64,000 bases of DNA from Pseudoclavibacter helvolus (GCF_014191305.1 NZ_JACHWJ010000003.1:310001-374000), one strand, 5' to 3'. Counted from the stretch's first letter, positions 1 through 8,358 are shown. A program made the numbers and translations. Notes: generated by a model not told the origin, from the sequence alone.

Positions 1-853
1 CTTCCTCCGGCAGCACACCCTTGAGGCGGTCGTCTTCGGAGAGCTTGCGGAGGACCTCCCACGAGGTGCCGACAACCGACGTGCCGCCCGTGAACGAGGT
101 GATCTGCGCAACCGGGTCGCTCCAGTACTCGCTGACGATGCCGTTCTGAGTCTTGAGCAGCTCGACTGCCGCGTTCAGCTGCGTCTCGTCGAGCGCGTAC
201 GGGTTGGTGATGCCGAGGTCGGGTTGGGTAGCCATGAGGTACACGGCGGCGTCGGCGATGTAGATGGGGGCGTCGTACGCGATGATCTGGCCGGCGTACG
301 GGCTGTCTGCCTCCCAGGCGACGTCCCAGCTGGTGGGCGCCTCTGTGACGACTTCGCTGTTGTACTGCAGGATGTTCGCGCCGCGGCCGATCGGGACGCC
401 GTAGCTCTTCCCGTTGATCGTGTCGTACACCTGGCCCTTCATGCCCTCGACGATGTCGTCGCCGAAGTTGGGGATGAGGTCGACGTTGATGGGCGCGACG
501 TCGCCGCCCGCGATGAGTCGCAGGCTCGCGTCGCCGGAGGCCGAGACGAGGTCGTACTCGCCCGTGCGCATGAGCGTGACCATCTCGTCACTGGTGCCGG
601 CGACGCGGCGGTTGACGACACATCCGGTCTCTGCCGTGAACTGGTCGCTCCAGGCAGGCTCGACGAATCCGCTCCAGGCGACGATGTTGACCTGCCCCTC
701 GCCCTCGCCGAGCTCCTCGAGCATGGGCACGTCGGGGACGTCGATGCTGAGGCCGCCTTCGCCGCCCCCGCCTCCCGCGTCGGAGCTGCAGCCCGTCAGG
801 ACCAGGGCGGATGCGGCGGCCATGGCAGCGAATGCCACATGCGATTTCTTCAT
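1..853 (-). CDS. Extracellular solute-binding lipoprotein of a spermidine/putrescine-type ABC importer (3' end cut by window)
   Basis: The reading frame opens at an ATG at 853 and runs off the left edge, so about 284 residues are seen of the 350-380 usual for PotD-like proteins. The N-terminus is a short lysine-bearing signal peptide ending in a lipobox (LVLTGC, Cys at about residue 22), followed by a glycine-rich linker, so it should be anchored outside the membrane. The body resembles spermidine/putrescine-binding proteins (a VNIVAWSGFVEP strand near residue 55, then YDLVSASGD). It lies 69 bp downstream of the ATPase gene on the same strand, and permease genes would be expected beyond the edge. 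The polyamine substrate is inferred from family only. Confidence 0.85.
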   Translation of the reverse strand, partial: MKKSHVAFAAMAAASALVLTGCSSDAGGGGGEGGLSIDVPDVPMLEELGEGEGQVNIVAWSGFVEPAWSDQFTAETGCVVNRRVAGTSDEMVTLMRTGEYDLVSASGDASLRLIAGGDVAPINVDLIPNFGDDIVEGMKGQVYDTINGKSYGVPIGRGANILQYNSEVVTEAPTSWDVAWEADSPYAGQIIAYDAPIYIADAAVYLMATQPDLGITNPYALDETQLNAAVELLKTQNGIVSEYWSDPVAQITSFTGGTSVVGTSWEVLRKLSEDDRLKGVLPEE

Positions 854-922
854 GGTGCTGTCCTTCGGTTTCAGGGTCAGGTGGTGGAAGGTGGAACTGG
901 TGGAGCGGATTGGGAAGACGGG

Positions 923-1993
923 TCAGGAGATGACGGCGACGTGCTCTTCGTGCCAGGTCACCCGTACCGTGGAGCCGCGCGCGAAACCGCGGCCCGTGGT
1001 GCTCGTCTCGGTGTTGTGCATTTCAGAGATGAGGCGCACATCCGTGTCCGTGCGGATGATGAACCGGGTGCTCGGGCCCGTGTAGACGACTTCTTCGATG
1101 ACTCCGACGGCCCCGTGCAGGCCGGGCGAGACGGCTTCGTCTATGGCGTGCAGCGTGATGCGTTCCGGGCGGATGCTGACGAGCCCGTCGATTCCGGTGG
1201 CCGACCTGGCCGCATCCGCTTCGAGGAGGTTGGAGACGCCGAGGAAGCCGGCGACGAACGGGGTCGCGGGGGAGTCGTACACCTCGATGGGGGTGCCGAT
1301 CTGCTCGATGCGGCCCTTGTTGAAGACGGCGATGCGGTCGCTGAGGGTCAGCGCCTCCTCTTGGTCGTGCGTGACGAAGATGAAGGTGATGCCGATCTCG
1401 CGTTGGATCTGCTTGAGCTCGATCTGCATCTGCTCGCGCAGCTGCTTGTCGAGGGCGCCGAGGGGCTCGTCGAGGAGGAGCACCCGGGGCTTCAGGATGA
1501 GGGCACGAGCCAGGGCGATGCGCTGCCGCTGCCCGCCGGAGAGCTGGCTGGGCTTGCGGTCGGCGAGGTGCGCGAGCTGCACCTGCTCGAGGGCCTGCTG
1601 TACCCGCTCGGCGCGCTCTGCTTTGCTCGCGCGGCGCACTCGGAGGCCGTAGGCCACGTTCTGGGCGACGGTCATGTGCGGGAAGAGGGCGTAGTCCTGG
1701 AAGACCGTGTTGACCTCGCGGCTGAACGGCGGCACGTTGGTGACGTCGGTGCCGCCGAGACTGATGGTGCCCGCTGTCGGCTGTTCGAATCCGGCGATCA
1801 TGCGCAGCACGGTGGTCTTGCCGGAGCCGGATGGGCCGAGCATCGAGAAGAACTCGCCGGAGCGGACCTGCAGGTCGAGCGATTCGACTGCGGTGAAGTC
1901 GCCGAACCTCTTGCTGACGCCCGTCAGGGTGACGCCTGCGGCTGCCTGGGCTGGCTGGTTGGTCACGCCTTCGCGTGTGTCGGTGGTCGACAA
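923..1993 (-). CDS. potA: ABC transporter ATP-binding protein, PotA-like
   Basis: ATPase that would energise import of the ligand bound by the downstream lipoprotein, probably a polyamine or related amine. Walker A (GPSGSGKTT, about residue 53), signature LSGGQRQR, Walker B LLLDEP followed by LGALD, and the H-loop VTHDQEEA are all present. A C-terminal TOBE-like region of about 110 residues is typical of PotA/MalK subfamilies. An upstream ATG at 2056 is in frame, but I prefer the TTG at 1993 because AAGGAGG lies five bases before it and the residues before it do not look conserved. That gives 356 aa. It is first in its operon and divergent from the GntR regulator. Confidence 0.9.
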   Translation of the reverse strand: MSTTDTREGVTNQPAQAAAGVTLTGVSKRFGDFTAVESLDLQVRSGEFFSMLGPSGSGKTTVLRMIAGFEQPTAGTISLGGTDVTNVPPFSREVNTVFQDYALFPHMTVAQNVAYGLRVRRASKAERAERVQQALEQVQLAHLADRKPSQLSGGQRQRIALARALILKPRVLLLDEPLGALDKQLREQMQIELKQIQREIGITFIFVTHDQEEALTLSDRIAVFNKGRIEQIGTPIEVYDSPATPFVAGFLGVSNLLEADAARSATGIDGLVSIRPERITLHAIDEAVSPGLHGAVGVIEEVVYTGPSTRFIIRTDTDVRLISEMHNTETSTTGRGFARGSTVRVTWHEEHVAVIS

Positions 1994-2090
1994 GTGGGCC
2001 TCCTTGGAACGGCGCTGTCTGCGGATTAAGCGCAAACATATAGTTCCAGAAGTCATATTTCAATCTCGTGTCCAAGTTGTAACAGTGCGG
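1994..2090. promoter_or_regulatory. Divergent promoter region between potA-like gene and GntR regulator
   Basis: This 97-bp gap separates head-to-head genes and is clearly more AT-rich than its surroundings, with ATAT blocks at about 2039-2042 and 2055-2058. It should hold both promoters and the operator of the GntR regulator. I could not fix -10/-35 boxes with confidence. Confidence 0.5.
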
Positions 2091-2909
2091 ATGCGCCACA
2101 ATGGCGAGGTGCCGCAGATCCCTCAGACAGAACCCGAAGCCGGGGTGCCGTCGCGCCTGCGCAACGCCGTCTTCCAAGCGGTCGCTGACGAGGGCAAGGC
2201 GGCCCTGGTCGAGCGCCGCCTGAGCGTCGCCATCAACCGGGGCGTGCTGCAGGCGGGAGAACGGCTCCCGCCTGAGAGCGAGCTCGCGAAGTCGCTTGGC
2301 GTCTCGCCGGTCACCGTCCGCGAGGCGCTCGTGCTGCTGCGCCAGCGTGGCCTGGTCACGACGAAGCGCGGGCGCGGAGGCGGCAGCTTCGTCACGGCTG
2401 GCGCGGACCCTGCGTCGCACGCGGCCGACGAGCTCGCCTCCATCTCGCGTACTGCACTGCGCGACCTCGCCGCGCACTACTTCGCCGTCACTGCCGGATG
2501 CCTGGAGCTCGCCGCATCCCGTGCTGCACCAAACGAAGTCGATGCGATCCGCTCCAGGCTCATGGCCTTCGGTGGGCACCTCGCGCAGGGCCCGGATGGC
2601 AAGGGGAGTCAGCCCACGCCGGCTCAGTGGCGCCACGTCGCAGACGACGTGGTCGTCGAGCTGTGCGCTCTCGGGCAGTCGGTGCGGCTCACCAAGGAGC
2701 AGATGCGGGTGCAATCGGAGGTCTCGCCGCTGCTCGGGCTCCTTGCTGTGGACAACGCGGAGCGCGAGGTGCAGCGAGGCGAGATACTGAGACTTGTCGA
2801 CGAGGTCGAACGGGGAGATGTTGTCGGTGCGCGCGAAGCGTTGCGCTCGACCATGGTCGACGTCGTGGCACGGCTCGAGCTGAAGCGCAGGTCGCTGCTC
2901 GAGCAGTAG
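2091..2909 (+). CDS. GntR-family transcriptional regulator with FCD ligand domain
   Basis: N-terminal winged helix-turn-helix at about residues 38-102, with the family signature ERLPPESELAKSLGVS then VTVREAL and a basic wing (TTKRGRGGG). The rest is an all-helical FCD-type effector domain. Typical FadR/FCD regulators are 220-270 aa; this one is 272 aa from the ATG at 2091. A GTG at 2109 is an alternative start and neither has a strong ribosome site. Being divergent from the ABC importer, it probably controls that operon. The ligand is unknown; an amine or its degradation product is inferred from context. Confidence 0.85.
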   Translation: MRHNGEVPQIPQTEPEAGVPSRLRNAVFQAVADEGKAALVERRLSVAINRGVLQAGERLPPESELAKSLGVSPVTVREALVLLRQRGLVTTKRGRGGGSFVTAGADPASHAADELASISRTALRDLAAHYFAVTAGCLELAASRAAPNEVDAIRSRLMAFGGHLAQGPDGKGSQPTPAQWRHVADDVVVELCALGQSVRLTKEQMRVQSEVSPLLGLLAVDNAEREVQRGEILRLVDEVERGDVVGAREALRSTMVDVVARLELKRRSLLEQ

Positions 2910-2946
2910 GTCTCTTAACCGTGCGAATCGGTTGAGAGCAGGGGGA

Positions 2947-3468
2947 ATGATGGCTGGGGGCCAAGAGATGCCGATCAATGACAACGAGGTGCGCGCCGCC
3001 GCGCTCGCGGGACTTCCTACGTGGTCGTGGGGTGACTTCCCGCAGGATCCACCGCAGACCGCACAGCTCATGCGTCTCGAGCCGAACGGGTGGCTCGCGC
3101 TCATCGCTTTCCTTGCCGGCCCGAGTTGGGTGTACCAGGAGGCTGCACGGTACGAACCGGTCGTCGCGACCTTCGGTGGTGGACAACGCGTCGGTGGACC
3201 CGCCGACATGTCGGCGAGCGAGGCCGTCATCACGGAGATCCACGACGACATGGTCGAGTACCTCGCGGAAGCGGGAGTCCCCGAGCCGCCCCGGGCGGTG
3301 CAGTGGATGCTGTGCCTGCCCGAGGGGGTCAGCGAGGGGGAGATCAATGGCGTGTGCAACCTGGCGGTGCAGGACGTCGCCCCTGGTGACCTCCGCACGC
3401 AAGCGCTCGAAATGCACGCCGCGCTCCGCGTACTCCTGAACGGGCGGATGCCACCGCTGTCCTGGTGA
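2947..3468 (+). CDS. Conserved hypothetical protein
   Basis: Acidic soluble protein of about 173 aa with no signal peptide, membrane segment or motif I recognise. Codon use fits a real gene, with a strong third-position G/C bias. Start choice is open: ATG at 2947 follows GGGGGA directly, ATG at 2950 is next, and ATG at 2968 has a purine-rich GGGGGCCAAGAG before it. It lies 37 bp after the GntR gene on the same strand and 108 bp before the Cache-domain gene, so the three may be co-transcribed. No function is proposed. Confidence 0.65.
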   Translation: MMAGGQEMPINDNEVRAAALAGLPTWSWGDFPQDPPQTAQLMRLEPNGWLALIAFLAGPSWVYQEAARYEPVVATFGGGQRVGGPADMSASEAVITEIHDDMVEYLAEAGVPEPPRAVQWMLCLPEGVSEGEINGVCNLAVQDVAPGDLRTQALEMHAALRVLLNGRMPPLSW

Positions 3469-3576
3469 CTGACGTCCGGCGAGGCGTGTCTGGAGAGGAT
3501 GCCGATCACCCGGCCTCTGTGCAAGCGGCGCTCGGCTGTGTAACATCGGCCATCACCGATGCAGAGGAGCGGCTCC

Positions 3577-4272
3577 ATGACGATCGACGCCACTGCGGTG
3601 CGGCACGGGCCCTCGTTCATCCTCGATGAGTACTTCCAGGCGACACTCGACGTGCTCGCCTCGGCGAGCGCCAATCTCGGCGCTGTGCTCGGCGACCTCG
3701 AGGCGCGGGGCGAGCTCACGGATCGTCACCTCGACGAGCTGGTCGAGCCGCTCGCACTCGCGGTGTTCCAACGCACCTCGCCCGTTGCCTTCGGTGCCGG
3801 ATTTGTCGCATCCCTCGACCTTCGCGGTCCGTCGCGCGGCCACTTGTCCTGGTGGCAGGGGCCCATGCGCTCGCAGTTGCGGCTCGCGGCGCAGAGCCCG
3901 AGCCGAGAACACATCGACTACAGCGGCTTCGAGTGGTTCCGGGTGCCGCACGAGACTGGCGAGGGGCACGTCGCAGGCCCGCACGTCGACTACCTCTGCA
4001 GCGACGAGTACACGCTCACGGTCAGCCTGCCCGTGTGGCACGGGAAGCGTTTCCTGGGGGTCGTCGCCATGGACCTCCTCGTCGACGACGTCGAGCGGGA
4101 GCTGCTCCCCGCGCTGCGCGAGTTCGGCGACGTGAGCGTCGTGAACGCGTCCCAGCGTGTGCTCGCGTCGACCGAGACGCGGCTCGCTCCGGGCGATTCG
4201 GTGCGCGCTCTTGATGGCTACGCGAGTAGCGACTGCGCCATCGCCGGGCTGCGGGTGCTCACGCGCGACTAG
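3577..4272 (+). CDS. Soluble Cache-domain sensor-like protein
   Basis: A 231-aa protein with one PDC/Cache-like fold and no transmembrane segment or signal peptide, so apparently cytosolic. The second half carries the typical pattern of a Tyr/Asp ligand pocket (HVDYLCSDEY), then LTVSLPVWHGKRFLGVVAMD, the beta hairpin seen in dCache ligand pockets. Start ATG at 3577 has AGAGGAG seven bases upstream; an in-frame ATG at 3559 is less likely. Free-standing Cache proteins next to GntR/FCD regulators and amine or amino-acid transporters recur in actinobacteria in my recollection. A role in binding the transported ligand or a metabolite is inference. Confidence 0.75.
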   Translation: MTIDATAVRHGPSFILDEYFQATLDVLASASANLGAVLGDLEARGELTDRHLDELVEPLALAVFQRTSPVAFGAGFVASLDLRGPSRGHLSWWQGPMRSQLRLAAQSPSREHIDYSGFEWFRVPHETGEGHVAGPHVDYLCSDEYTLTVSLPVWHGKRFLGVVAMDLLVDDVERELLPALREFGDVSVVNASQRVLASTETRLAPGDSVRALDGYASSDCAIAGLRVLTRD

Positions 4273-4284
4273 AGCTAGTTTCTC

Positions 4285-4360
4285 GTCCAACTTCCGGGAT
4301 GGATGCTCCCCTCCAGGCGGTTGCGCGCACCAGAGCATGGTCTCGTCACGGAAGTTGGAC
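4285..4360. repeat. Family A palindromic repeat, copy A1 (76 bp)
   Basis: Perfect 12-bp terminal inverted repeat GTCCAACTTCCG / CGGAAGTTGGAC at 4285-4296 and 4349-4360. It sits between the convergent Cache gene (ends 4272) and membrane-protein gene (ends 4386). Same size and ends as the copies at 14.5, 14.7, 15.4, 15.6, 17.1 and 45.1 kb. A transcript could fold into a long hairpin, so it might act as a bidirectional terminator. Confidence 0.85.
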
Positions 4361-4385
4361 AGGCTCAGCGGGGTGAGTCTCTGGC

Positions 4386-4766
4386 TCAGATCTCGAGGGC
4401 GACGCCGAGAGTCAATGCTGCGAGGGCCAGGCAGGCCAGTGTCATCGTGGCCCGCTCCGCGCGACTGCGCGAGATGCCGTTCATGACGATGCCGATGACG
4501 AAGTACCCGAACAGCGCCCAGGTGGCCACGACCACGAAGGCGGAGTTGCCGCCCGGCAGGGCTCCTGCCCTGCAGAGCAGCAACACCGCGAAGGCCGCGT
4601 AGAGCAGCAGGGAAAGTGCACTTCCGATGCGCAGCTTCTTGGGCAGAGTCTCGTGCTGCCCGCCCCACAGGAGGTGACCAACGGGCTTGCCCAAGGCGCC
4701 GAGAACTTGCACGACGGCTATGCCCGCGAGTACCGCCGTGGCGATGACGGCGAAGAGCATGCTCAT
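4386..4766 (-). CDS. Small integral membrane protein, coupled to PadR regulator
   Basis: A 126-aa protein with about four hydrophobic segments (near residues 3-22, 48-66, 76-96 and 105-123) and a conserved-looking loop LGKPVGHLLWGGQHETLPKKLRIGSA between the first two. No enzymatic motif. Its ATG overlaps the stop of the upstream PadR gene by four bases (ATGA), so it is translationally coupled. It is probably the output of that regulator. Function unknown. Confidence 0.75.
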   Translation of the reverse strand: MSMLFAVIATAVLAGIAVVQVLGALGKPVGHLLWGGQHETLPKKLRIGSALSLLLYAAFAVLLLCRAGALPGGNSAFVVVATWALFGYFVIGIVMNGISRSRAERATMTLACLALAALTLGVALEI

Positions 4767-5296
4767 GATCTCGCTTCAGTTGTCTCCAGCTCGCGCAGCC
4801 ACTCGAGGGCGAGTCTGGTCGAGCGGAGTCCGTAGTCGAGGGTCGCAAATGGGTAAGCCTGCGACGGTCCTAATTGAGCTGTGTCTGGTCTGATCGCCGC
4901 GATGGCATCGAGTCGCTGGAGTTCTGATTCAGCTCGTGCGCGGATGCTTGTGAGCACCTGCATCCGCTCATCCGCGTCGGCGAGATGGCCGAGGAAGAAG
5001 ACACGCGCGAGCATGGCCTGTTCCAGGTCGGAGCCGGTGGCCGGCTCGAGCATCCAGGTTCGCCAGGCGTCGCGGCCCGCCTCGGTCACGTGGTGAAGCT
5101 TGCGGCCACGCGGCGATGTGTCGTCGTCGACGACGGTCACATGGCCGTCGTCGACAAGCGTCCGGAGTGCGCGCTGGATGCTGCCGGAGCTTGCGCTGTA
5201 GAACAGCGAGATGACGCTCGAGAAGCGTCGCTGCACTTCGTAGAGCGAGAGTGGGCCGCCGAGGAGGAGACCAAGGATGACAAACCGCATGCGCAC
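4763..5296 (-). CDS. PadR-family transcriptional regulator
   Basis: About 177 aa. The N-terminal winged helix is of PadR type: LGLLLGGPLSLYEVQRRF, then SSGSIQRALRTLVDDGHV, then a beta wing (VTVVDDDTSPRGRKLHHVT) and ending TEAGRDAWRTWM. The C-terminal helical half is the dimerisation region. Two ATGs (5296 and 5290) are possible starts. A strong palindrome lies just upstream at 5305-5335 and is the likely autoregulatory operator. It heads a two-gene operon with the membrane protein. Confidence 0.85.
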   Translation of the reverse strand: MRMRFVILGLLLGGPLSLYEVQRRFSSVISLFYSASSGSIQRALRTLVDDGHVTVVDDDTSPRGRKLHHVTEAGRDAWRTWMLEPATGSDLEQAMLARVFFLGHLADADERMQVLTSIRARAESELQRLDAIAAIRPDTAQLGPSQAYPFATLDYGLRSTRLALEWLRELETTEARS

Positions 5297-5304
5297 CGAA
5301 CTCC

Positions 5305-5335
5305 AGTCTTATATACCTAATAGGAATATAAGACT
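5305..5335. promoter_or_regulatory. Near-perfect palindromic operator of the PadR regulator
   Basis: Ten-base arms AGTCTTATAT (5305-5314) and ATATAAGACT (5326-5335) are exact inverted complements. The core between them carries CCTA...TAGG around a single A, so 28 of 31 positions obey the symmetry. It is a conspicuous AT-rich island 9-39 bp before the padR start and so overlaps its promoter. PadR proteins bind such symmetric AT-rich sites upstream of their own genes. Confidence 0.8.
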
Positions 5336-5349
5336 AGCTCCGCCAGCAC

Positions 5350-5553
5350 GTGCTTGGATCGACGTTCGGCGATGCAGGCGGCTCTCCTGGTTCCACGTCT
5401 GCTCTGGGGCAGTTCATGGCCTTCGCGGAGACGCGGTACCGGGTCGGCGAGCGCGAAGTCGGGGTCCGCCAATTTCTCGTGACGGACCCCGACGGCTACC
5501 TCATCCGCTTCCAGGAGAGCCTGGGCGGTGAGAGGCGAGCTAGCTCTGTGTGA
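5350..5553 (+). pseudogene. C-terminal remnant of a VOC/glyoxalase-fold (bleomycin-resistance-like) protein
   Basis: Only about 65 codons remain. The final part reads FLVTDPDGYLIRFQESLG, the hallmark last strand of VOC-superfamily proteins including the metal-ligand Glu, preceded by a VGEREVGVRQ segment. The first half, about 70-90 residues in intact relatives, is absent and no start with a ribosome site is seen. Its 3' end overlaps the end of the convergent membrane-protein gene. A truncated, probably non-functional copy is the simplest reading. Confidence 0.55.
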
Positions 5554-5926
5554 CGGCTGGTGCCTGTCGGCCGCGGCGGGCGGCGATGAACGAGCGTACG
5601 CCGGCCGTGATGAGGGCAACCAGCAGGACGAGCATGATCGTGCTGCTGATGATCGCGCCCGGACGCTCAGCCGTGCCGGCGATGAGGTCGCCGAGCTTCG
5701 CGACGTTCATGAGCGAGCCGATCGCGCCGAGCAGAGCGACGGCGAGTGCGCCGTGGATGGCGTGCTTGCGAAGCTTCGGGTTGCGGGCGATGAGGCCGGC
5801 GATGACGAGCAGTAGGCCGACGGCTGCCGGGATGAGCGCCGTGAGGCTTCCGGTGTCGCTGACGAAGTACGCGACAGCCCCGGTGATGACGAGGGCGGCA
5901 CCGATGAGGATGGTGAGGAGAGGCAT
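5540..5926 (-). CDS. Small four-helix membrane protein
   Basis: A 128-aa protein with hydrophobic segments near residues 4-22, 29-47, 58-75 and 90-110, ending in a basic tail RSFIAARRGRQ. The spacing of four helices with short loops suggests an uncharacterised membrane protein of the kind common in Microbacteriaceae. It starts at the ATG at 5926 and its 3' end overlaps the VOC remnant on the other strand. No function can be given. Confidence 0.7.
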   Translation of the reverse strand: MPLLTILIGAALVITGAVAYFVSDTGSLTALIPAAVGLLLVIAGLIARNPKLRKHAIHGALAVALLGAIGSLMNVAKLGDLIAGTAERPGAIISSTIMLVLLVALITAGVRSFIAARRGRQAPAVTQS

Positions 5927-6103
5927 GCGGGATGGGATCCAATCTCGCGGTAGGCCAGCAGCATCCTCGGCGGACCGCTACGCGCGGGCTCAGCCCTGGC
6001 GCGTGACGGCCGGCGACAGGGGGAGTCGCTGGTCGTTGGTGTCTGGTTCCGCCAACTTTACCAGTTGGTCGGTTTTGATCCCGTATCCGCTTGTCCGGTT
6101 GCG

Positions 6104-6361
6104 TCAGCCGTGCGCTGCGCCCTCGATCGCGTCGCGGCCCGATTCGCGCGTCGCGAACGCCCCGAGGAAGTTGCCCTGCCCGTCGTGCGCGCGGAACTCA
6201 CCCTGCACAAGCTCGACGAATCCAGCGAAGTCGTCTCCAGCGGAGGTCTCGCGCATGGCTACCCAGAGGCCGCTGGCGGGAGACAGCCAGCGGAGTTGAC
6301 GAGGGGCCGCTTCGACAACGGGGTGGGTCGTCGACTCGCGGGGGATCTCGAGCAGGCTCAT
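6104..6361 (-). CDS. Conserved hypothetical small protein
   Basis: An 85-aa soluble protein starting at the ATG at 6361, which has an AAGGAA ribosome site. The central part (LRWLSPASGLWVAMRE, then GDDFAGFVELVQGEFRAHDGQG) looks like a two-strand antiparallel core with a closing helix. Similar-length proteins occur in related genera in my recollection, but I know no function. An upstream palindrome at 6397-6413 probably belongs to its promoter. Confidence 0.6.
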   Translation of the reverse strand: MSLLEIPRESTTHPVVEAAPRQLRWLSPASGLWVAMRETSAGDDFAGFVELVQGEFRAHDGQGNFLGAFATRESGRDAIEGAAHG

Positions 6362-6396
6362 GGTGTTCCTTGGATCGATGTGGAAGCCGATAGTTA

Positions 6397-6413
6397 GGTT
6401 AGCTAGCTAATCC
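6397..6413. promoter_or_regulatory. Palindrome upstream of the 85-aa gene
   Basis: TTAGCTAGCTAA (6399-6410) is a perfect 12-bp palindrome, extended by GG and CC on either side with one mismatch. It lies in the otherwise GC-rich gap 36 bp before the start at 6361, a position consistent with an operator. The regulator is unknown. Confidence 0.45.
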
Positions 6414-6458
6414 TGGGAAACGGCACAGGGTTGCTTGAGTGCAGCTTGCTGCGGTGCA

Positions 6459-7271
6459 TCAGCTCACCGCATCAGGTGACTCGGGGAGTGTCTGTCCGCC
6501 ATCGACGACGATCGACTGGCCGGTGATGTACCCGGCCTCCCGGGTCGCGAGAAACGCGGCGGCGTACCCGATCTCCTCGGCGCGCCCGAGTCTGCGCAGC
6601 GGGACTGCGGAGGTCATCGAGGCCAGGTAGTCGGCGCCCATCTCCTCGAGGCCCGCTGACTCGACGTTGCCAGGCAGGACGGCGTTGACGGTGATGGCGT
6701 GCTTCGCGAGCTCGATCGCGGCGGTGCGCATGAACCCCAACTGGGCCGCCTTCGAGGCGCCGTAGTGCGACCATCCCGGGTAGCCGGTCGTAGGGCCGGT
6801 GATGGATGAGGTGAGCACGATTCGCCCACGGCCCGACTCCTGCAGGGCCGTCAGGCAAGCCTGGACGGCGTAGATCGTGCCCTTGACGTTGGTGTCGAGC
6901 ACCTCGTCGAGCTGGGCGGGCGTCATCGTCGCGAGGTCGGCCTGGGGGAAGATGCCCGCGTTGGCGCACAACACGTCGATGCCACCGAACGCCTCGACGG
7001 TGGATGACGCCATCGCCCGGCATGATTCGGGGTCGGTCACATCCACGGTGAAGCCCGCGATGCGGCCTGACGCATCCTCTCGCATTGCCTCCCGCGTGAC
7101 CGCCGCGAGTGCCGCGACCGCCGCATCCACCCCGGCTTGCGAGCGACCAGTAACGGCGACTCGTGCGCCGGCCTGCGCGAAGACGCTGGCGATGCCGAAG
7201 CCGATTCCCTTCGTGCCGCCGGTGATGACGACGCGAGCGTCGGACAGGTCGAAGAGTGGAGCAGTTGGCAT
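6459..7271 (-). CDS. SDR-family NAD(P)-dependent oxidoreductase (FabG-like)
   Basis: A 270-aa classical short-chain dehydrogenase. Cofactor motif TGGTKGIG at residues 17-24, NAG at 94-96, catalytic Ser146, Tyr160 and Lys164 (YGASK), and a C-terminal GQSIVVDGGQ. The start at 7271 is preferred over an in-frame ATG at 7310 because AAAGG precedes it and the family normally begins about 15 residues before the glycine motif. Substrate is unknown; a secondary alcohol/ketone is expected. It lies 31 bp from the aldo/keto reductase gene on the same strand when the upstream ATG is used (118 bp from 7271), so the two may share a transcript. Confidence 0.88.
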   Translation of the reverse strand: MPTAPLFDLSDARVVITGGTKGIGFGIASVFAQAGARVAVTGRSQAGVDAAVAALAAVTREAMREDASGRIAGFTVDVTDPESCRAMASSTVEAFGGIDVLCANAGIFPQADLATMTPAQLDEVLDTNVKGTIYAVQACLTALQESGRGRIVLTSSITGPTTGYPGWSHYGASKAAQLGFMRTAAIELAKHAITVNAVLPGNVESAGLEEMGADYLASMTSAVPLRRLGRAEEIGYAAAFLATREAGYITGQSIVVDGGQTLPESPDAVS

Positions 7272-7389
7272 GGGGCGCCTTTCGCGAAGGAGTGGGTGCG
7301 CCCATTTCACCGGCAGGGTCGCCCAGGAGTTGCCCCCGAAACGTGCCCGCGACTGCTCTTAACGCACTGTTTACGCTCGGTGCCGCCCA

Positions 7390-8358
7390 TCACCACCAGA
7401 AGGGCGGCTGCGTCACATACGGAGCCTCGAGTCGCGCCACCTCGTCGTCGGTGAGCTGCAGGTCGAGCGCTGCGACGGCGTCGTCGAGGTGCTTGGCCTT
7501 CGTCGCCCCGACGATGGGTGCCGCCACTGTCGGGTTGCGCAGTACCCAAGCGAGGGCAACGCGTGCCATCGGTACCGCCCGCTCGGCGGCGATCTGCTCG
7601 ACGACGTCGATGATCGGGCCGTCGAAGTCGGTGTCGAACGCCTTCGCAACGGTGTCGACTTCTGCTCGAGACGAGGACTCGCCGCGCGGTCGAGTCAGGC
7701 GGCCCTTGCCGTTCGGTGAATAGGGCACGAGCCCGACGCCCATGTCGGCGCACATCGGGATCATCTCGCGCTCCTCTTCGCGCTTGAGCAGGTTGTACTG
7801 GTCTTGCATCGCGACGAATGGCGTCCACCCGCCGACGGCCGCGGCCCGCTGCAGCTTCGCGAACTGCCACGCGTACATCGACGACGCGCCGAGGTAGCGC
7901 ACCTTGCCTGCGCGGACGAGGTTGTCGAGTGCCTGCATGGTCTCTTCGACGGGGGTGCTCTCGTCGAAGCGGTGGATGTAGAGCACGTCGATGTGGTCGG
8001 TACCGAGTCGCTCGAGAGAGGCGTTCGCCTGCTCGAGGATCGCCTTCCGCGACAGGCCCGATCCGCCGGGGCCGTCGTGCATCTTTCCTGAGAGCTTGGT
8101 CGCTAGCACGATGTCTTCGCGGCGGCTGAAGCGGCGCACCGCGCGGCCGATGACCTCCTCGCTCGTGCCCTGCTGGTAGACGTTCGCGGTGTCCCAGAAG
8201 GTGATGCCGAGCTCAACGGCCTGGCGGAGCAGCGGTGCCGCCGCGTCGTCGTCGAGGGTCCAGCTGTGCAGACCGCGCTTCGGGTCGCCAAAACTCATGC
8301 AGCCGAGCGCGAGGCGGCTGACGCGCAGGCCGGTTCGTCCGAGGTTCGTGTACTCCAT
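7390..8358 (-). CDS. Aldo/keto reductase
   Basis: A 322-aa NADPH-type aldo/keto reductase. The catalytic tetrad is visible as Asp56 and Tyr61 (FWDTANVY), Lys88 (VLATKLSG) and His129 (VLYIHRFD). The N-terminus MEYTNLGRTGLRVSRLALGC is typical of the YajO/AKR group, and the C-terminus carries PIVGATKAKHLDDAV for cofactor binding. The start at 8358 matches the family; longer in-frame extensions reach into the IS110 left end. Insertion of the IS about 40 bp upstream may have changed its promoter. Substrate not known. Confidence 0.9.
   Translation of the reverse strand: MEYTNLGRTGLRVSRLALGCMSFGDPKRGLHSWTLDDDAAAPLLRQAVELGITFWDTANVYQQGTSEEVIGRAVRRFSRREDIVLATKLSGKMHDGPGGSGLSRKAILEQANASLERLGTDHIDVLYIHRFDESTPVEETMQALDNLVRAGKVRYLGASSMYAWQFAKLQRAAAVGGWTPFVAMQDQYNLLKREEEREMIPMCADMGVGLVPYSPNGKGRLTRPRGESSSRAEVDTVAKAFDTDFDGPIIDVVEQIAAERAVPMARVALAWVLRNPTVAAPIVGATKAKHLDDAVAALDLQLTDDEVARLEAPYVTQPPFWW

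Noticed and set aside
224-2029. Long open frame on the + strand across the ABC genes
   Set aside because: It is antisense to the PotA-like and binding-protein genes, whose motifs and ribosome sites are clear. Long shadow frames are expected at this GC content.
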